A DNA stretch of 64,000 bases from Leifsonia sp. Leaf264 (GTDB taxonomy: Bacteria; Actinomycetota; Actinomycetes; Actinomycetales; Microbacteriaceae), in assembly GCF_001422325.1 (NCBI RefSeq), contig NZ_LMMR01000001.1, positions 125,256 to 189,255 on the forward strand, read 5' to 3'. The position numbers were made by a program, and so were the translations under genes. Shown one piece after another: positions 1 through 10,123 of this stretch; position 1 is the stretch's first letter; the number at the start of each line of letters is the position of its first letter. The notes under the pieces were generated by a model, which was not told the DNA's origin, did not search any database, and saw only the letters and a list, made by a program, of their open reading frames with translations.

Positions 1-298
1 GGTCGGCGTCGCGGCGGCGGAGTCTGCGCAGCGATTCGCCGAAGACCTCGGCGTCTCCGCCCGTGATCACCGGGTGCACGCCGCCGCGCGGAGCCTCGAG
101 GAACTGCCCCGCCAGCACCCGTGCGATCGTGCTCTTGCCGGATCCGCTCTCGCCGAGAAGGCCGAGCACCTCTCCGGGATGCAGTCTGAGGTCGAGCCCC
201 CGCACCGCCACGTAGGCGGGCGAGGGCCCGTGCGCCGGATACTCGATCGTCAGATCGCTCGCGATGATCGGATAGCCGTGCTGTGCGTTGCCCACCAT
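1..298 (-). CDS. ABC transporter ATP-binding protein, N-terminal part (cut by window edge)
   Basis: Only the first 99 codons are present; the gene continues left of the window. A Walker A motif (GESGSGKST) follows a typical peptide-importer start (YPIIASDLTIEYP). It begins 4 bases after the fused double ATPase gene and on the same strand, so it is probably the last or a late gene of the same operon. It resembles the second half of that fused protein (both have EYP...VAV...GEVLGL..GESGSGK), so it is a paralogous ATPase. A complete DppD-DppF pair is already encoded upstream, so a further ATPase is surplus; it may serve a second permease set outside the window. Family assignment is firm; substrate is unknown. 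Confidence 0.85.
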   Translation of the reverse strand, partial: MVGNAQHGYPIIASDLTIEYPAHGPSPAYVAVRGLDLRLHPGEVLGLLGESGSGKSTIARVLAGQFLEAPRGGVHPVITGGDAEVFGESLRRLRRRDAD

Positions 299-302
299 GC
301 GT

Positions 303-1987
<1,685 letters not shown>

Positions 1988-1991
<4 letters not shown>

Positions 1992-3076
1992 GGTCGGACC
2001 TCGATTCCGTGCTCGTCGAATGATTCCCCGTCTTCCAGACCGGCGAGCCCGCCGGGACCGGCCGAGAGGGTGCCGCCGGGGACCACGGAGGTCTCGGAGA
2101 CGGTTCCGGATGCCTTCGCCACGGCGCGGCGACCGCGCAGGCGCGGGTCGGCCAGGTCGTTCAGGCTCTCGCCCACCAGGGTGATGCCCAGGACGGTGAG
2201 CACGATGGCGAGGCCCGGGAAGAGGGCGGTCCACCAGATACCGCTGGTGACGTCGGAGATGGCCTTGTTGAGGTCGTAGCCCCACTCGGCCGCTGCCGTC
2301 GGCTCGATGCCGAAGCCGATGAAGCCGAGCCCGGCCAGGGTGAGCACGGCCTCGGAGGAGTTGAGCGTGATGAGCAGGGGCAGCGAGCGGGTGGCGTTGC
2401 GGAGCACGTGTCGGAACATCACGCGAGTGTTGCTGGCACCGAGCACGCGCGCGGACTCGACGTAGGCCTCGGCCTTGATTCGCACGGTCTCGGCGCGGAT
2501 CACCCGGAAGTACTGCGGAATGTAGACCACGGTGATCGAGAGGGCAGCCGCAAGGATGCCTCCCCACAGGCTGGACCTGCCGCCGGAGATCACGATCGAG
2601 AGCACGATGGCGAGAAGCAGCGAGGGGAACGCGTAGATCGCGTCGCACACCACGACGAGGAGTCGGTCGGGCCATCCGCCGAAGTAACCGGAGACCAGGC
2701 CGAGGAACACTCCGATGAAGATGGAGGCCACGACGGCGAGCACGATGACGAGGATCGCCGTCTGCGCTCCCCAGATCACCCGGGAGAACACGTCGTAGCC
2801 GCCGACCGTGGTTCCGAGCAGGTGCTCGGCCGACGGGGGCTGCTGGGCGCCGAAGGCGACTCCGTCCGCGCGAAGCTGGTTGTACCGGTACGGCGCGAGC
2901 AGCGGCGCGAACAGGGCCGTCAACACGAAGATCGCCATGAGCACGAGGCCGGTCACGAGCATGCCGCGCTGCAGGCCGACGCTCTGCCGCAGCTGGTGCA
3001 CGACGGGGACGCGCTGCCAGAGGCTGCGCTTCGGCGGGGTCGCCGTGGGAGCGGCGGACGGGGTGATGGTCGTCAT
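1988..3076 (-). CDS. ABC transporter permease, DppC/OppC type
   Basis: 362 residues. A basic N-terminal segment precedes a first membrane helix (near residues 40-60), then a periplasmic loop with the EHLLGTT/GYDVFSRV motif typical of OppC N-terminal domains, and a BPD-transp-1 domain with the EAA-type loop (ESARVLGASNTRVMFRHVL). It is the second channel subunit of the peptide-type importer. ATG lies 2 bases after the DppB-like stop; the stop overlaps the ATPase start by 4 bases. The C-terminal extension of about 30 residues after the last helix is Gly/Ser/Pro rich and unlikely to be conserved. Confidence 0.93.
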
Positions 3077-3078
3077 TG

Positions 3079-4164
3079 TCAGTACCTCACTCGCGGGTCG
3101 ACGACGGCGGCTATGACATCGACGATGAAGTTGGTCAGCGCCACGATCACCGCCAGAAGCACGACGATGCCCTGAACCGCCACATAGTCGCGGGCCTTGA
3201 TGAACTCGATCAGCATGAACCCGAGACCCTTCCACTCGAAGGTCGTCTCGGTGAGCACCGCTCCGCCGAGCAGCAGGGCGATCTGCAGACCGATCACGGT
3301 GATGATCGGGATCAGCGCCGGACGGTAGGCGTGCGTGCGCACGAGCCGGAACTCGCTGACTCCGCGGGAGCGTGCGGCGTCGACGTAGTCGGTCGAGAGG
3401 GTGCCGATGACGTTGGTGCGCACCAGACGGAGGAAGACACCGGCGGTGAGCAGGCCGAGTGCGATGGCGGGCAGCACCGCGTGGGCGAGGACGTCGAGGA
3501 GCACCTCGGGGTTGCCGGTCTGGATGGCGTCGATCGTGTAGAAGCCGGTCTTGTTCGAGAGGAATTCCATCTCGAGCTCGGCAGATGTCGAGGCGCGCCC
3601 GGCGATCGGCAGCCAGCCGAGCCAGACCGAGAACACGAGCTTGAGGAGCAGGCCCGAGAAGAACACCGGTGTCGCGTAGAACAGGATCGCCATGATGCGG
3701 AAGATGGCATCCGGATACTTGTCACGGAAGTACGCCGCGACCATGCCGAGCGGGATGCCGATGACGAAGGCGACGAGGAGGCTGTAGAAGGCCAACTCGA
3801 AGGTGGCGGGACCGTAGGTGAAGAGCACCTCGGTCACGGGTCGGTTCGTCGAGATGGTCGTGCCGAAATTGCCCGTGAAGACCTGGCCGAGGTATTCGAG
3901 GTACTGAACGAACAGCGGGCGGTCGTAGCCGGCGGCGTGGATGCGCTCGGCCAGCTGCTCGGGCCCGAGGCGGCCACCGAGCGCTGCGGTGATGGGATCG
4001 CCCGTCGTGCGCATGAGCACGAAGACCAGGGTGACCAGGATGAAGATGGTCGGGATGATCAGCAGGAACCGCACCAGCAGATAACTGCCGAGGCTTCCTC
4101 CAGCCGAGCGTCTGCGAGCATTCGGCGTCTTCGTCGCCTCGGGCGTCAGTGCCACTGTGGTCAT
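3079..4164 (-). CDS. ABC transporter permease, DppB/OppB type
   Basis: 361 residues. The N-terminal helix (YLLVRFLLIIPTIFILVTL) and following FVLMRTTGDP are the signature of the DppB/OppB N-terminal domain; the EAA loop (DAARSRGVSEFRLVRTHAYR) sits near residue 250. It forms half of the membrane channel for the peptide-type importer, with the DppC-like protein starting 2 bases after its stop. Start chosen at ATG 4164, before MTTVALTPEA; upstream in-frame codons read through the intercistronic stem-loop and have no homology signature. Confidence 0.93.
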   Translation of the reverse strand: MTTVALTPEATKTPNARRRSAGGSLGSYLLVRFLLIIPTIFILVTLVFVLMRTTGDPITAALGGRLGPEQLAERIHAAGYDRPLFVQYLEYLGQVFTGNFGTTISTNRPVTEVLFTYGPATFELAFYSLLVAFVIGIPLGMVAAYFRDKYPDAIFRIMAILFYATPVFFSGLLLKLVFSVWLGWLPIAGRASTSAELEMEFLSNKTGFYTIDAIQTGNPEVLLDVLAHAVLPAIALGLLTAGVFLRLVRTNVIGTLSTDYVDAARSRGVSEFRLVRTHAYRPALIPIITVIGLQIALLLGGAVLTETTFEWKGLGFMLIEFIKARDYVAVQGIVVLLAVIVALTNFIVDVIAAVVDPRVRY

Positions 4165-4192
4165 GCGTACCTCACGTTTGTTGCAGAAGAGT

Positions 4193-4222
4193 GGGGACGA
4201 CCCGCTTGCGCGGGCCGCCCCC
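4193..4222 (-). promoter_or_regulatory. Intercistronic stem-loop between binding-protein and permease genes
   Basis: On the minus strand a 13-bp stem (arms 4210-4222 and 4193-4205, two G-U pairs) closes on the GNRA tetraloop GCAA. There is no T-tract, so it is not a classic terminator. Stem-loops placed just after the binding-protein gene commonly protect that mRNA segment and lower permease expression in ABC importer operons. Structure is seen directly; function is inferred. Confidence 0.6.
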
Positions 4223-4259
4223 GGTTTTTCACGCTGGAGAAACTCTAGTCGTGGAGCTC

Positions 4260-5897
4260 TCAGCCCTTGGCGAGAGCGCCGTAGCGGAACTTGAACGACG
4301 CGTCGAGCGTGTCCTCGGTTCCGGTGACGTCGGTTCCGGTGACGGCGACCTGAGCACCCTGGAGCAGCGGGATGGTCGACAGCTGGGCCGCGACCTTGTC
4401 CTGGATCTCCTCGATGATCTTGGTGCGCTCGGCGGGGTCGGTGGTCGTGGCCTGCTTGAGGATCAGGTCGTTGACCTCCTTGTCGTCGTAGTGGTTGCCG
4501 AGGAAGTTCTCCGTGAGGAAGAACGGCGTCAGGTAGTTGTCGGCGTCCGAGTAGTCGGGGAACCAGCCGAGCTGGTACTCCGGGTACACGTCGGTGGTGC
4601 GGTCCTTGGAGTACTGCACCCACTCGGTGGTCTGCAGGTTCACCGTGAAGAGTCCGCTCGACTCGAGCTGGTCCTTGACCAGTGCGTACTCGTCACCCGA
4701 CGAAGGACCGTAGTGGTCGTTCGAGTACTGCAGGTTGAGCACGACGGGCTCGGTGATGCCGGCAGCCGTGAGGGTCGCCTTCGCCTTGTCGGCATCCGGA
4801 GCACCCTGTCCGTCGCCGTAGAGGCCCTTGAGGGACTCCGTGGCACCGGTCAGGCCGGCGGGGACGTAGGAGTACAGGGGCGTGTAGGTGCCCTTGTAGA
4901 CCTGGTCGGCGATCTCGTCGCGGTCGACGAGGTCGGCGACCGCCTGGCGCACGGCCAGAGCCTTGGCCGGGTCGGCCTCGGGGGTCTTGGCGCCGAAGGC
5001 CTGGGTGTCGAAGTTGAAGACGATGTAGCGGATCTCTCCACCGGGTCCGTCGACGACCTTCACCTTGTCGTTGCCGCGAAGGCTGTCGATGTCGGTGGCG
5101 GACAGGCTGCGGAACGCGACGTCGATCTCGCCCTCCTGCACGGCGAGCTTGAGGTTCGACGCGTCGGCGTAGTACTTGACGTTGACGGTTCCGGTCTTCG
5201 CGGGCTCGAGGACGCCCTTGTAGTCGGGGTTCGCCTTGTACTGGATGAGGTTGTTGAAGTCGTAGCTCGAGATCGAGTACTGACCCGCGAACGCCTTGCC
5301 CTTGACGATGTCGTCATCCGAGGTCAGCGCGTCGGGCGAGAAGACGTCCTCGTCGACGATCGGGCCGGCGGGGCTCGACAGGATCTGCGGGAAGACCTGG
5401 TCGTTGGCCGACTTGAGGTGGAAGACGACCGTGGTGTCGTCGACGGCGTCGGTCGACTCGAGGTTGTAGAGCAGCGACGACGGGCCGTTCTCGTCGGCGA
5501 TCTTCAGCTGGCGGTCGAACGTGAACTTCACGTCGGATGCCGTGAGGTCGTTGCCGTTGGCGAACTTCAGGCCGGGCTTGAGCTTGACCGTGTACTCGGT
5601 CGGCGCGGTGAACTCCGCGGACTCCGCGATGTCGGGCTCGACGTCGGGGCTGCCGTACGGCGTGTTCATCAGGAAGGGGAACACCTGGTTCATGACGGCG
5701 AAGGAGCCGTTGTCGTACGAGCCGGCCGGGTCGAGGACGGTGATCTTGTCGGTCGTGCCGATGGTCAGCGTTCCGCTGGAGCCGGAGTCCTTGTCGGACC
5801 CGCCGCCTGCGGCACAGCCGGAGAGCGCGAGAGCAGCTGCGGTGAAGCCCGCGGCGACGATGATGGCGCGCTTGCCGGTCTTGGATGCGGATGTCAT
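4260..5897 (-). CDS. Peptide-type ABC transporter substrate-binding lipoprotein (SBP family 5)
   Basis: 545 residues. N-terminus has basic residues, a hydrophobic stretch and the lipobox LSGC (Cys near residue 28), so it is exported and lipid-anchored. The mature chain has SBP_bac_5 features: TIGTTDKITVLDPA at the start, YTVKLKPGLKFANG and LTASDVKFTFDR in the first third, and the tail hinge YQLGWFPDYSDADNYLTPFF. It captures the solute and delivers it to the permeases encoded next. It is the first gene of the operon, 95 bases upstream of the DppB-like gene, with a purine-rich Shine-Dalgarno (AGGAAGAGG) before ATG 5897. Confidence 0.95.
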   Translation of the reverse strand: MTSASKTGKRAIIVAAGFTAAALALSGCAAGGGSDKDSGSSGTLTIGTTDKITVLDPAGSYDNGSFAVMNQVFPFLMNTPYGSPDVEPDIAESAEFTAPTEYTVKLKPGLKFANGNDLTASDVKFTFDRQLKIADENGPSSLLYNLESTDAVDDTTVVFHLKSANDQVFPQILSSPAGPIVDEDVFSPDALTSDDDIVKGKAFAGQYSISSYDFNNLIQYKANPDYKGVLEPAKTGTVNVKYYADASNLKLAVQEGEIDVAFRSLSATDIDSLRGNDKVKVVDGPGGEIRYIVFNFDTQAFGAKTPEADPAKALAVRQAVADLVDRDEIADQVYKGTYTPLYSYVPAGLTGATESLKGLYGDGQGAPDADKAKATLTAAGITEPVVLNLQYSNDHYGPSSGDEYALVKDQLESSGLFTVNLQTTEWVQYSKDRTTDVYPEYQLGWFPDYSDADNYLTPFFLTENFLGNHYDDKEVNDLILKQATTTDPAERTKIIEEIQDKVAAQLSTIPLLQGAQVAVTGTDVTGTEDTLDASFKFRYGALAKG

Positions 5898-5984
5898 ATC
5901 CGTCTACCTCTTCCTGTCGATGTGTGATGCACGATGCACGCAGGGCTGTGCCCCGGATGAATCACGCGTACACCTAGAACTAAC

Positions 5985-5994
5985 ACACGCGTGT
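5985..5994. promoter_or_regulatory. 10-bp palindrome in the leader of the peptide importer operon
   Basis: ACACGCGTGT is a perfect palindrome about 90 bases upstream of the lipoprotein start, inside the 198-bp gap between dnaG and the importer operon. It could be an operator. I could not place convincing -35/-10 boxes, although TAGTTC or TAGGTG just downstream on the minus strand are possible -10 boxes. Confidence 0.25.
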
Positions 5995-6095
5995 TTCCCG
6001 GATGTGTTTCGAGGCACCTTCTGCGCTCAAAGGTTACAGAGCTGCAATCATGTTGCGTCGATGCTTGACCCGGCGCGGGATGATGCGCGTCGAGG

Positions 6096-7961
6096 TCATT
6101 CCTCGCGCAGGGCCCGTCGCTCGGCCTCGAGCTGCACCAGGCCGCGCTGCAACGCAGTGTAGGTCTCCCGATCGGTCGCGTCGGTGCGTTGCAGCCGACC
6201 GAGCAGCTCGCTCTTGCGGCGCAGCAGGTCGCGATCGACCAGCGAGAGCGCGACCCCGCGCGCGTAGCCGGCGAGCTCGCGTTCGCTTCGCTCGGGGATG
6301 GGCGCGACGGCCAGCTGCTGCACGAAATCGCGCAGGGGTTCGGGCACCTCGGTCACGACCCGGCCGAGCCAGTCGGGCTGGTCGATGGAGTCGACGGTGC
6401 CGGCGATGCCGTCCCGCACGACCCCGAGCGATGCGTTGGAGAAGCCCGTCTGAGTCGCCCGACGGATGAGGTCGACTCCGACGAGGGACGGATGCTGCAG
6501 GATGGCCATCACGGCATCGCGCTCCAGTCGCGTCGCCGGATCGCCGGGCAGCTCGGTGATGGAGTACGGCCGCTGCTCGACGACCGGGGCGGCCTCGCCC
6601 TCGCGCAGCGGCGCTGCAGCAGGCTCGCTCCTGTCGCGCCGACCGCGCGCCGCGGCGCCGGTCACCGCGCGCTGCACCTCGCCGAGCTCGGCCCCGAGCA
6701 TGCGGGCGAGCTCGCGGGTGTACCCAGGACGGAGGGCGGCGTCGCGGATGTCGGCCACGACCGGCGCGGCGGCGCGCAGGCCGGCTGCGCGTCCCTCGAC
6801 GGTCTCGAGGTCGTACTGTGCAAGCTGGTTCTTGATGACGAACTCGAACATGGGGCGCTTCTCGTCGACGAGTCGGCGCACGGCGTCGTCGCCACGGTGG
6901 ATGCGCAGGTCGCACGGGTCGAGTCCGTCGGGGGCGACGGCCACGTAGGTCTGGGCGGCGAAGCGCTGCTCCTCGCTGAACGCGCGCATGGCGGCCTTCT
7001 GGCCTGCGGCATCCGGATCGAAGGTGAAGATGACCTCTCCCCCGACCGAGTCGTCGCCGAGCACCCGGCGCACGACCTTGATGTGCTCGACCCCGAAGGC
7101 GGTTCCACAGGTGGCGACGGCGGTCGTGACGCCGGCGAGGTGACAGGCCATGACGTCGGTGTAGCCCTCGACGACGACGATCTGGCGTGCTCGGGAGATG
7201 TCGCGTTTGGCGAGGTCGAGCCCGTAGAGCACCTGGGCCTTGTGGTACACCGGCGTCTCGGGGGTGTTGAGGTACTTGGGGCCGGGGTCGTCGTCGAGCA
7301 GCTTGCGGGCGCCGAAGCCGACGGTCTGGCCGGTGATGTCGCGGATCGGCCAGACGAGCCTGCCCCGGAAGCGGTCGTAAATGCCGCGGTCGCCCGTCGA
7401 CACGAGGCCTGATGCCGCGAGCTCGTCGTCCTTGAATCCTCGGCTCCGCAGGTGCTTGGTCAACTCGTCCCAGCTCTTCGGGGCGAAGCCGACGCCGAAG
7501 TGCGCTGCGGCGTTGGCGTCGAAGCCGCGCTCACCGAGGAAGCGCCGACCGGGATCGGCTCCCCCGGTGCGCAGCTGGTCGACGAAGAACTCAGCCGCAG
7601 CGGCGTTGGCCGCGAGCAGTCGGGCGCGGTTGCCCTGATCGGGCGTTCCCCCGCCGTCCTCGTAGTGCAGCTGGAAGCCGATCCGCGCCGCCAGCCGTTC
7701 GATGGCCTCGGCGAAGGTGACGTGGTCCATGCGCTGCAGGAACGAGATCACGTCGCCGGATTCGCCGCATCCGAAGCAGTGGTAGAAGCCGACCTGCGGC
7801 CGCACGTGGAAGCTGGGGCTGCGCTCGTCGTGGAAGGGGCAGAGGCCCTTCATCGAGCCGACGCCGGCCGACTTCAACGAGACGTAGTCCCCCACGATGT
7901 CGGCGATGTTCGTGCGGCTCTTGACCTCATCGATGTCTCCTTGACGGATGCGGCCGGCCAT
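6096..7961 (-). CDS. dnaG: DNA primase
   Basis: 621 residues, normal length. Makes RNA primers for replication. The N-terminal CHC2 zinc finger is visible (CPFH at residue 41, then CFGC near 63), then the primase core, then the TOPRIM domain with VVVEGYTDV (near 262) and the metal-binding FDPDAAG (near 313). The C-terminal part is Arg/Glu-rich, as in helicase-binding domains. The dgt-dnaG neighbourhood is common in Actinobacteria, but here a MarR-MATE pair sits between the two genes. Start ATG at 7961 gives the conserved MAGRI start. Confidence 0.97.
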   Translation of the reverse strand: MAGRIRQGDIDEVKSRTNIADIVGDYVSLKSAGVGSMKGLCPFHDERSPSFHVRPQVGFYHCFGCGESGDVISFLQRMDHVTFAEAIERLAARIGFQLHYEDGGGTPDQGNRARLLAANAAAAEFFVDQLRTGGADPGRRFLGERGFDANAAAHFGVGFAPKSWDELTKHLRSRGFKDDELAASGLVSTGDRGIYDRFRGRLVWPIRDITGQTVGFGARKLLDDDPGPKYLNTPETPVYHKAQVLYGLDLAKRDISRARQIVVVEGYTDVMACHLAGVTTAVATCGTAFGVEHIKVVRRVLGDDSVGGEVIFTFDPDAAGQKAAMRAFSEEQRFAAQTYVAVAPDGLDPCDLRIHRGDDAVRRLVDEKRPMFEFVIKNQLAQYDLETVEGRAAGLRAAAPVVADIRDAALRPGYTRELARMLGAELGEVQRAVTGAAARGRRDRSEPAAAPLREGEAAPVVEQRPYSITELPGDPATRLERDAVMAILQHPSLVGVDLIRRATQTGFSNASLGVVRDGIAGTVDSIDQPDWLGRVVTEVPEPLRDFVQQLAVAPIPERSERELAGYARGVALSLVDRDLLRRKSELLGRLQRTDATDRETYTALQRGLVQLEAERRALREE

Positions 7962-7986
7962 CCTGCAATCCTACGGGCGCGGGCGT

Positions 7987-8027
7987 GCGCATCCGTCCCC
8001 CAGCTCGGGGCTGGGGGACGGATGCGC
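7987..8027 (-). terminator. Perfect 18-bp inverted repeat, terminator of the MATE gene
   Basis: Arms 7987-8004 and 8010-8027 are exact reverse complements with a 5-base loop. It lies 25 bases after the MATE stop on the minus strand and before dnaG. No T-tract follows, as is usual for actinobacterial terminators. Each arm carries GCATCCG/CGGATGC (see findings). Confidence 0.75.
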
Positions 8028-8051
8028 GCTGGTGTCTGCGTCGGGAGGCGT

Positions 8052-9500
8052 TCAGGCCTCGGCCTGCACGAGCACCTGCTCGGCGCGCTCCGCGCTGCCC
8101 TCGGCGAGCCCGCGATCGATCGCCCGGCGGGAGGCGAGCCACATCACCAGGCCGACGACGAGGACGATGCCCTCGGAGACCGTCAAGGACCAGATGATGC
8201 CGGGCAGGCCGAACCACAGGTTGCCGAGGATCACGATGGGGATGAAGAGCACTCCCTGCGCCATCGACATGACTATCGCCGACGTCGCCCGCCCCGTGGC
8301 CTGGAACAGCGAGGTGATGAGGCCGGTGAAGCCGTTGACGATCATCGCCACGAGTTGGGCCGTGAGGATCGTGACGCCGATCACCAGAACCGACGGGTCT
8401 GCGACGAAGGCCGAGAACACCTGCTCGCGGAAGACGAACACCGTGACCGAGGAGATCAGGACGATCCCTCCGACCGTGAGCGCTGACACCCGCAGTGCCG
8501 AGTGCAGACGGGCGCGGTCACCCTTGCCGTACGAGTAGGCCAGCAGAGGGAGCACGCCGAGCGTGACGCCCATCACCAGGAACTCCGGCACCTGCGCTAT
8601 GCGCACGGCGACGCCCATCGCCGCGAGGGCACTGTCACCGTAGGCGACGGCAAGGTTGTTGAGCACGAGCGAGGTGACGATGAGGAACGCGGACTGCAGA
8701 AGCTCGCCGACGCCGACCCCGAAGACCGGCTTGAGCACTGCCGGCGCCAGTGTGAACCACCGCGGTGCGAGGCTCACGTGCTCGCTGTTGCGCTGCAACC
8801 AGATGACGAAGTACAGGACGACGCCGAGGTTCGACAGGCCCATCGCCAGCGCAGCGCCGGCGACGCCCCAGTGCAGGACGAGGATGAACAGGACGTCGAA
8901 CACGACGTTGGCCACGGTGGACGCGATGAGGCCGACCATGACCTGACGTGCCGCGCCCTCGGCGCGCACGATCTGCTCGAGGCAGAAGGCGGCGGCGAGC
9001 ACGGGAACGAAGAGGAGCATGACGGCGACGTACGCGCTGGTCGACGGCACGGCTGCAGCATCCGCACCGAGCAGTGAGACGAGCGGCTGGAGGAAGACCA
9101 GCCCGATAGCCCCGAAGACGGCACCGGCGATCACCGACCCCCAGACGGCGAATGACGAGACGTGCTTGATCTCGCCGGCCTGGGCCGGATCGTTCTCGGC
9201 CGCACCGAGGAGACGGGAGATGAGCGCACCGCCACCGACGCCGAACACACCGCCGATCGCCATGACGAGGCCGAGTAGCGGAGTGCCGAAGGTGATGGCG
9301 GCGAGGAGGGTCGGGTCGTGCTGCGAGCCGACGAAGCCGGCGTTGATGACGTTGTAGACGGCGCCGACGATCATGGCGGCGGCCATCGGCACGCAGAGGT
9401 GGACGAGAGCGCGCACGATCGGTGCGGCGGAGAGGTACCAGCGGTTGGTGCCGACGGCATCGGCCGTGGCCGGGGATTCGAGTGAAGTTGAGGTGCTCAT
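8052..9500 (-). CDS. MATE family multidrug efflux transporter
   Basis: 482 residues with about 12 hydrophobic segments arranged as two homologous halves. The first half has PMAAAMIVGAVYNVINAGFVG and the GxxxxGGGALISR loop seen in MATE proteins; the second has FQATGRATSAI. Family members export cationic drugs by Na+ or H+ antiport across the cytoplasmic membrane. It follows a marR-type regulator gene (gap 107 bases, with a weak GC hairpin near 9576-9594) on the same strand, so MarR-controlled efflux is likely. Substrate is unknown. Confidence 0.93.
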   Translation of the reverse strand: MSTSTSLESPATADAVGTNRWYLSAAPIVRALVHLCVPMAAAMIVGAVYNVINAGFVGSQHDPTLLAAITFGTPLLGLVMAIGGVFGVGGGALISRLLGAAENDPAQAGEIKHVSSFAVWGSVIAGAVFGAIGLVFLQPLVSLLGADAAAVPSTSAYVAVMLLFVPVLAAAFCLEQIVRAEGAARQVMVGLIASTVANVVFDVLFILVLHWGVAGAALAMGLSNLGVVLYFVIWLQRNSEHVSLAPRWFTLAPAVLKPVFGVGVGELLQSAFLIVTSLVLNNLAVAYGDSALAAMGVAVRIAQVPEFLVMGVTLGVLPLLAYSYGKGDRARLHSALRVSALTVGGIVLISSVTVFVFREQVFSAFVADPSVLVIGVTILTAQLVAMIVNGFTGLITSLFQATGRATSAIVMSMAQGVLFIPIVILGNLWFGLPGIIWSLTVSEGIVLVVGLVMWLASRRAIDRGLAEGSAERAEQVLVQAEA

Positions 9501-9607
9501 GACTGCTCCTTTCCGGGCAGGCTCGAGCGCGCGCCGACGGACGCCGGCACGGCGGGGGATGTTGAGGGGGCGCGGGCGGGCTTGGCGAGCCCGCGCTCAG
9601 CGGACGA

Positions 9608-10054
9608 TTACGGCCGCGTCGGTTGCGGAAGCTCCGCGGTGATCTTCGACAGGAGGGCGAACAGGGTGTCACGCTCCGACTGGTCCAGCGGCGCCAGGAT
9701 GAGGTCGTCGGCCGAGGCCATGGCTGCGTCGAAGCCTTCGATGAGCTCGACGCCGGCGGGCGTCGCGTACACGCGCTTCCGTCGTTCGTCGCCGCCCTCC
9801 GTGCGACGCTCGACCAGGCCGCGGCGTTCAAGACCCTGAAGGAGGCTCGAGACGCTTGCCGGGCTGGTGCGGCTCACCTGTGCGATGTCGCGCTGGATGG
9901 AACCGGGGTTCTGCACCAGGTAGCCGAGCACGAAGCCCTGCTCGAAGCTGATCTCGCGTTCGCGGATCCAGTCCTCTCCGGCCTTGCGCTGAGCCCAACC
10001 CACCCAGCGCAACAGCCCGAGGCTGGTGGCAGGGGCGCGTTCTGTTTCATCCAT
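9608..10054 (-). CDS. MarR family transcriptional regulator
   Basis: 148 residues with the winged-helix core: QRDIAQVSRTSPASVSSLL (recognition region, about residues 54-72), then LERRGLVERR and the wing DERRKRVYAT. MarR dimers usually repress their own operon and release DNA on binding a small phenolic ligand. The next gene encodes a MATE exporter. The ATG at 10054 lies 7 bases after a promoter -10 box that overlaps a palindrome, which argues for a leaderless, autoregulated transcript. Confidence 0.93.
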   Translation of the reverse strand: MDETERAPATSLGLLRWVGWAQRKAGEDWIREREISFEQGFVLGYLVQNPGSIQRDIAQVSRTSPASVSSLLQGLERRGLVERRTEGGDERRKRVYATPAGVELIEGFDAAMASADDLILAPLDQSERDTLFALLSKITAELPQPTRP

Positions 10055-10061
10055 GATCAGA

Positions 10062-10101
10062 ACTCTAACAGTTAGATATCAAACTGTCAAAGGTCTAACA
10101 G
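10062..10101 (-). promoter_or_regulatory. marR promoter and candidate MarR operator
   Basis: On the minus strand -35 TTGACA (10085-10090), a 17-base spacer and -10 TAGAGT (10062-10067) lie 7 bases before ATG 10054, so the transcript should be leaderless. The palindrome CTAAC-A-GTTAG (10065-10075) overlaps the -10 box, and its half-site TCTAACAG recurs at 10094-10101 upstream of the -35. This layout is typical of an autorepressing MarR operator. Confidence 0.7.
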
Positions 10102-10123
10102 AAAGTCGCCATCGCGACGGCGC

